DNA of 5,860 bases from Alteromonadaceae bacterium (lineage in GTDB: Bacteria > Pseudomonadota > Gammaproteobacteria > Pseudomonadales > Oleiphilaceae): NCBI GenBank assembly GCA_013393545.1, contig JABXHG010000516.1, positions 1-5,860 of the forward strand, written 5' to 3'. Under the pieces are notes generated by a model that was not told the origin of the DNA, searched no databases, and worked only from the letters and a program-made list of their open reading frames with translations. How positions within the stretch are numbered: the stretch's first letter is position 1; each line of letters opens with the position of its first letter. A program made the position numbers and the translations under genes. Positions 3,454 to 5,860 of this stretch are shown piece by piece.

Positions 3454-5649
3454 CTACGCTTTAATATCGGGTTTACCTTTTTTGTCGAATGCCCGAAATT
3501 CGCATTCGGGTAACCCACTACAACCCCACCAGTATTTGCCTTTTTTCTTCGCGGGTCTCCTAACAAGACCCTTATTACACTCGGGGCATAGGTATTCCTC
3601 GGAAGGAACGGTAGCCGGTTTTGATTTTGCTTTCAAATCTGGACTACCGCGCTTATCCGGGAAGGTCGCGCCGCATTCTGTGCGAGAGTTACAGCCCCAA
3701 AAAAAACCATTTTTACCTTTGATGCGTTGTAACGTTCCATTGCTGCAAGTAGGGCACTCTGGTCCGCGTGCGGTTGTGACTTGGACACCATTCGCTTTGA
3801 CCCGCTCGACCTCTTGGGCGACATGCTGAGCGACACCATCAACGAATTGATCCATAGTGAGTTCGCCCTTACGAATTTGCTCTTGTTGTTCGTGCCAAAG
3901 AGCCGTCATATCCGGGGCCGTAGCACTTTCCGGTAACAGGTCGTGAAACTCTCGACCTAGAGCGGTACTCAAGACTTTCTTGCTACGTTCTTCAAGGAAC
4001 CCCCTTTTCATCAATGCTTCAATAATCGCGCTGCGCGTCGCTGGGGTGCCTATACCTCCATGCTCGCCTTTTTTCTCTTGATCTTTAGCTAATAAAAGCT
4101 TTTTAACACGAGGGTCGGTAACGTACTTAGCCACTCGCGCCAGGTCCTTCAATAGTGCTGCCATCGTATAGCGTTTAGGCGGCTGCGTTTGCTTCTCTGC
4201 GACTTCCGCCTCCTGGCATACCAATGGGCTTTGTTCTGTTACCCATTCCAAATTTGCCGCGTTGTCGCCATCTTCGTCGTGGATTTCTTCGTTATCAGTA
4301 TCACGTTTATAGAGTTTCTTCCAGCCTGGCGACGTAACCACTTTAGCCGTAACCCGGAAAGCGTGCCCGGACACGTCCAGATCAAGTGTCGTTTTCTTAT
4401 AGCATTCCGGCGGGAAATGTTGGGCGATAAATTGACGGGCTATCAACTGATAAAGCTTCGCTTCATCTTCGCTCAGCTTCGAGAAATCGCCGCTTGTCTG
4501 CGTCGGAATAATCGCATGGTGTGCCGAAACATGCTCAGAATTATAAGCGCGGCTTTTCAGGGCCGGGTCTGCCGCCTTCGCAGCGCCTGCCAACACCGTT
4601 GCTGTTTGCCCGATGGCATCGAGCACGCCCGACGCGTCGGCGTGCTGTTCATCGCTCAGATATTCGCAATCTGAGCGATTATAGGTAATAAGGCGATGAT
4701 TTTCCCGTAGTGCCTGAGTTACTTTCAGGGTCTTGTCGGGAGAAAACCCGAATTTACGCGAGGCATCCGCCTGCAAGTTGAGCAAGTTATAAGGTAACGG
4801 CGGCGGTGTTTGCTTGTCCTCAGTTTGCGCACTGGCCACGCGAGCAGGCTGGCCTTTGATGGCCTGCACGACGTGCTGGGCAAACTCCTGATCGACCACC
4901 CGGCCTTTTTCGTCAACCGGCGCATCTTCACCGGGCCGGAAACGGGCGACGAACGCGCCGCCCTCCCCTTCAAATGTTGCGTTCAGGTCGTAATAGGCAT
5001 GGCTACTATGGCTTTCATGCTCCCTATCACGCCGCACCACAAGCCCTAGGATCGGCGTTTGCACTCGACCCACCGAAAGCACCTTATCACCACCAGCAGC
5101 TTTCCCCGCGATTGTATAGGCACGGGTGAGGTTGTAGCCGTAGACTTGATCGGAAACCGAGCGAGCCTTTGCACTCTGTGAGAGGCCAAAAAACTCGCGA
5201 TTATCGCGAGGGTTCGACAACGCTTGTTGAACAACCTTCTTATTTAGATCGTTAATAAGAACACGGCGCACCGGTTTAGTGTTGCCGATATAATCCAGCA
5301 CCTCATCGACCAGAAGCTGACCTTCTTCGTCGGGATCGCCAGCATGATAAATTTCACTTGCTTTAACGGCCAAGTCCCGGATCAAATCGACTTGTGATTT
5401 CTTGTCAGGAAGCGGCTTATGATCAACTGGCCAGCTAAGTGGTAAACGTTCCATGTTCCATTCTTTCGCGCTCGGGTCATGGTCCTCGGGATCGGTTAGC
5501 GTGAGAAGGTGACCGAAACACCATGTCACTGTATCACCATCACTACAAACAATTCTGCCGCCGCTTTGCTTGCCGCCGCCTAGGGCGTCGGCAATTGCTC
5601 TACCCAGCTCTGGTTTTTCTGCAATAAATAGGCGCATTTTCATTTCCAT
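3454..5649 (-). CDS. topB: DNA topoisomerase III (type IA), plasmid TraE-like
   Basis: A 731-residue type IA topoisomerase that cuts one DNA strand through a 5'-phosphotyrosine and decatenates or relaxes DNA. The Toprim domain opens with RLFIAEKPELGRAIADALGG (E11) and carries HAGDPDEEGQLL with D105, D107, E109 as metal ligands. NLTRAYTIAG and LSVGRVQTPILGLVVRRD (about 191-208) follow. The active-site motif is ITYNRSD with catalytic Y323, and HHAIIPT is at 377-383. The C-terminus has two four-cysteine zinc fingers (C632, C635, C653, C659; C688, C691, C710, C716). E. coli TopB is about 653 residues; the longer zinc-finger form recalls TraE of RP4. The first ATG overlaps the coupling-protein stop as TAATG, pointing to coupled translation; in-frame ATGs follow at codons 3 and 5, and codon 5 (5637) matches the usual family start MRLFIAEKP. 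The role is probably in plasmid transfer or resolving replication intermediates. Confidence 0.96.
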   Translation of the reverse strand: MEMKMRLFIAEKPELGRAIADALGGGKQSGGRIVCSDGDTVTWCFGHLLTLTDPEDHDPSAKEWNMERLPLSWPVDHKPLPDKKSQVDLIRDLAVKASEIYHAGDPDEEGQLLVDEVLDYIGNTKPVRRVLINDLNKKVVQQALSNPRDNREFFGLSQSAKARSVSDQVYGYNLTRAYTIAGKAAGGDKVLSVGRVQTPILGLVVRRDREHESHSSHAYYDLNATFEGEGGAFVARFRPGEDAPVDEKGRVVDQEFAQHVVQAIKGQPARVASAQTEDKQTPPPLPYNLLNLQADASRKFGFSPDKTLKVTQALRENHRLITYNRSDCEYLSDEQHADASGVLDAIGQTATVLAGAAKAADPALKSRAYNSEHVSAHHAIIPTQTSGDFSKLSEDEAKLYQLIARQFIAQHFPPECYKKTTLDLDVSGHAFRVTAKVVTSPGWKKLYKRDTDNEEIHDEDGDNAANLEWVTEQSPLVCQEAEVAEKQTQPPKRYTMAALLKDLARVAKYVTDPRVKKLLLAKDQEKKGEHGGIGTPATRSAIIEALMKRGFLEERSKKVLSTALGREFHDLLPESATAPDMTALWHEQQEQIRKGELTMDQFVDGVAQHVAQEVERVKANGVQVTTARGPECPTCSNGTLQRIKGKNGFFWGCNSRTECGATFPDKRGSPDLKAKSKPATVPSEEYLCPECNKGLVRRPAKKKGKYWWGCSGLPECEFRAFDKKGKPDIKA

Positions 5650-5860
5650 TAACTAACTAGTGACGGAACTTTAGGGACCGGCATGTTACCTCGATCCTTG
5701 AAAAGCTCATCTTTGAACCAGTAAATTTTTTTCGCCTGGATAGGATAATTATCCATCTTGAATATCAAGCATTCTTGCTCGGGCATATTTAGTATCTCTT
5801 GCGGCAACATTAGCTCGCGTTTGTGATATTGCGTGCCATGCGTTGTTGAAGTCTGCCCCC
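5649..5860 (-). CDS. C-terminal end of a VirD4/TraG-type IV coupling protein (partial)
   Basis: The frame is open from the right edge of the window to TAA at 5651-5649, giving about 69 residues of a protein that continues beyond it. The visible part contains GQTSTTHGTQYHKRELMLPQ, EILNMPEQECLIF, PIQAKKIYWFKDELFKDR and a short tail ending VPSLVS. The order 'basic segment, (R)xLMLPQEIL, xMPxxECLIF, PIxAKKIxW(F)KD' is the characteristic end of VirD4/TraG-family coupling proteins, the ring ATPases that link the relaxosome to the type IV secretion channel at the inner membrane. The ATPase motifs lie outside the window. The stop overlaps the first topoisomerase ATG by one base (TAATG). The traG/traE order of RP4 is similar, though RP4 has traF between them. 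A relaxase gene would be expected further right. Confidence 0.82.
   Translation of the reverse strand, partial: GQTSTTHGTQYHKRELMLPQEILNMPEQECLIFKMDNYPIQAKKIYWFKDELFKDRGNMPVPKVPSLVS

Noticed and set aside
4189..4674. 161-residue plus-strand frame within topB
   Set aside because: It is antisense to conserved topoisomerase sequence, including the active-site region, and its Arg/Cys/Phe-rich composition is that of a shadow frame.
1..5860. Insertion sequences, integron sites and CRISPR arrays
   Set aside because: No transposase or integrase frame, no long terminal inverted repeats with target duplications, and no regularly spaced repeats of 20 or more bases were seen.

Overview
The window looks like part of the transfer/maintenance backbone of a conjugative plasmid (or an integrated relative) of a Pseudomonas-type host. 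The host call rests mainly on a complete MvaT-family nucleoid protein (2978-3355, minus), a family essentially confined to Pseudomonadaceae. The plasmid call rests on a StbB/TraL-type ATPase, a plasmid-style topoisomerase III with two C-terminal zinc fingers, and the end of a VirD4/TraG-type coupling protein.

Layout. Left arm, plus strand (2-1754): a tight four-gene operon made of the 3' end of a small basic protein, a StbB/TraL-like P-loop ATPase, a coiled-coil protein with one C-terminal transmembrane helix, and a 67-residue AlpA/MerR-like DNA-binding protein. Middle (1755-1995): a gene-poor convergent junction. It holds a sharply bounded GC-rich block (92 of 120 bases G/C in 1801-1920, against 24 of 60 in the next 60 bases) full of short repeats and hairpins. 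Right arm, minus strand (5860 down to about 1919): coupling protein C-terminus, topoisomerase III (sharing one base with the coupling-protein stop), the MvaT-like protein, then three small unrecognised genes (114, 98 and 61 residues) separated by clear hairpin terminators, and possibly a coupled 26-residue ORF.

How the parts may work together (inference). The coupling protein and topoisomerase III belong to DNA processing in conjugation. The StbB-like ATPase and its membrane-anchored coiled-coil partner could place plasmid DNA at the membrane for transfer or segregation, as proposed for stb/traKLM-type operons next to oriT. The MvaT-like protein probably silences AT-rich plasmid DNA so that carriage disturbs the host little. 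The small AT-rich genes between the two modules look like accessory cargo; two of them show a pattern reminiscent of DUF4177-like small proteins. No relaxase, replication gene, transposase, CRISPR array, tRNA or rRNA gene is visible.

The most interesting leads are the small-gene cluster with a G11 tract against a start codon and an A8 tract inside the gene, the GC-rich block with a nic-like hexamer at its edge, a StbB that lacks the ParA signature lysine, and two 9-10 base motifs that recur across the window and come together upstream of the MvaT-like gene.
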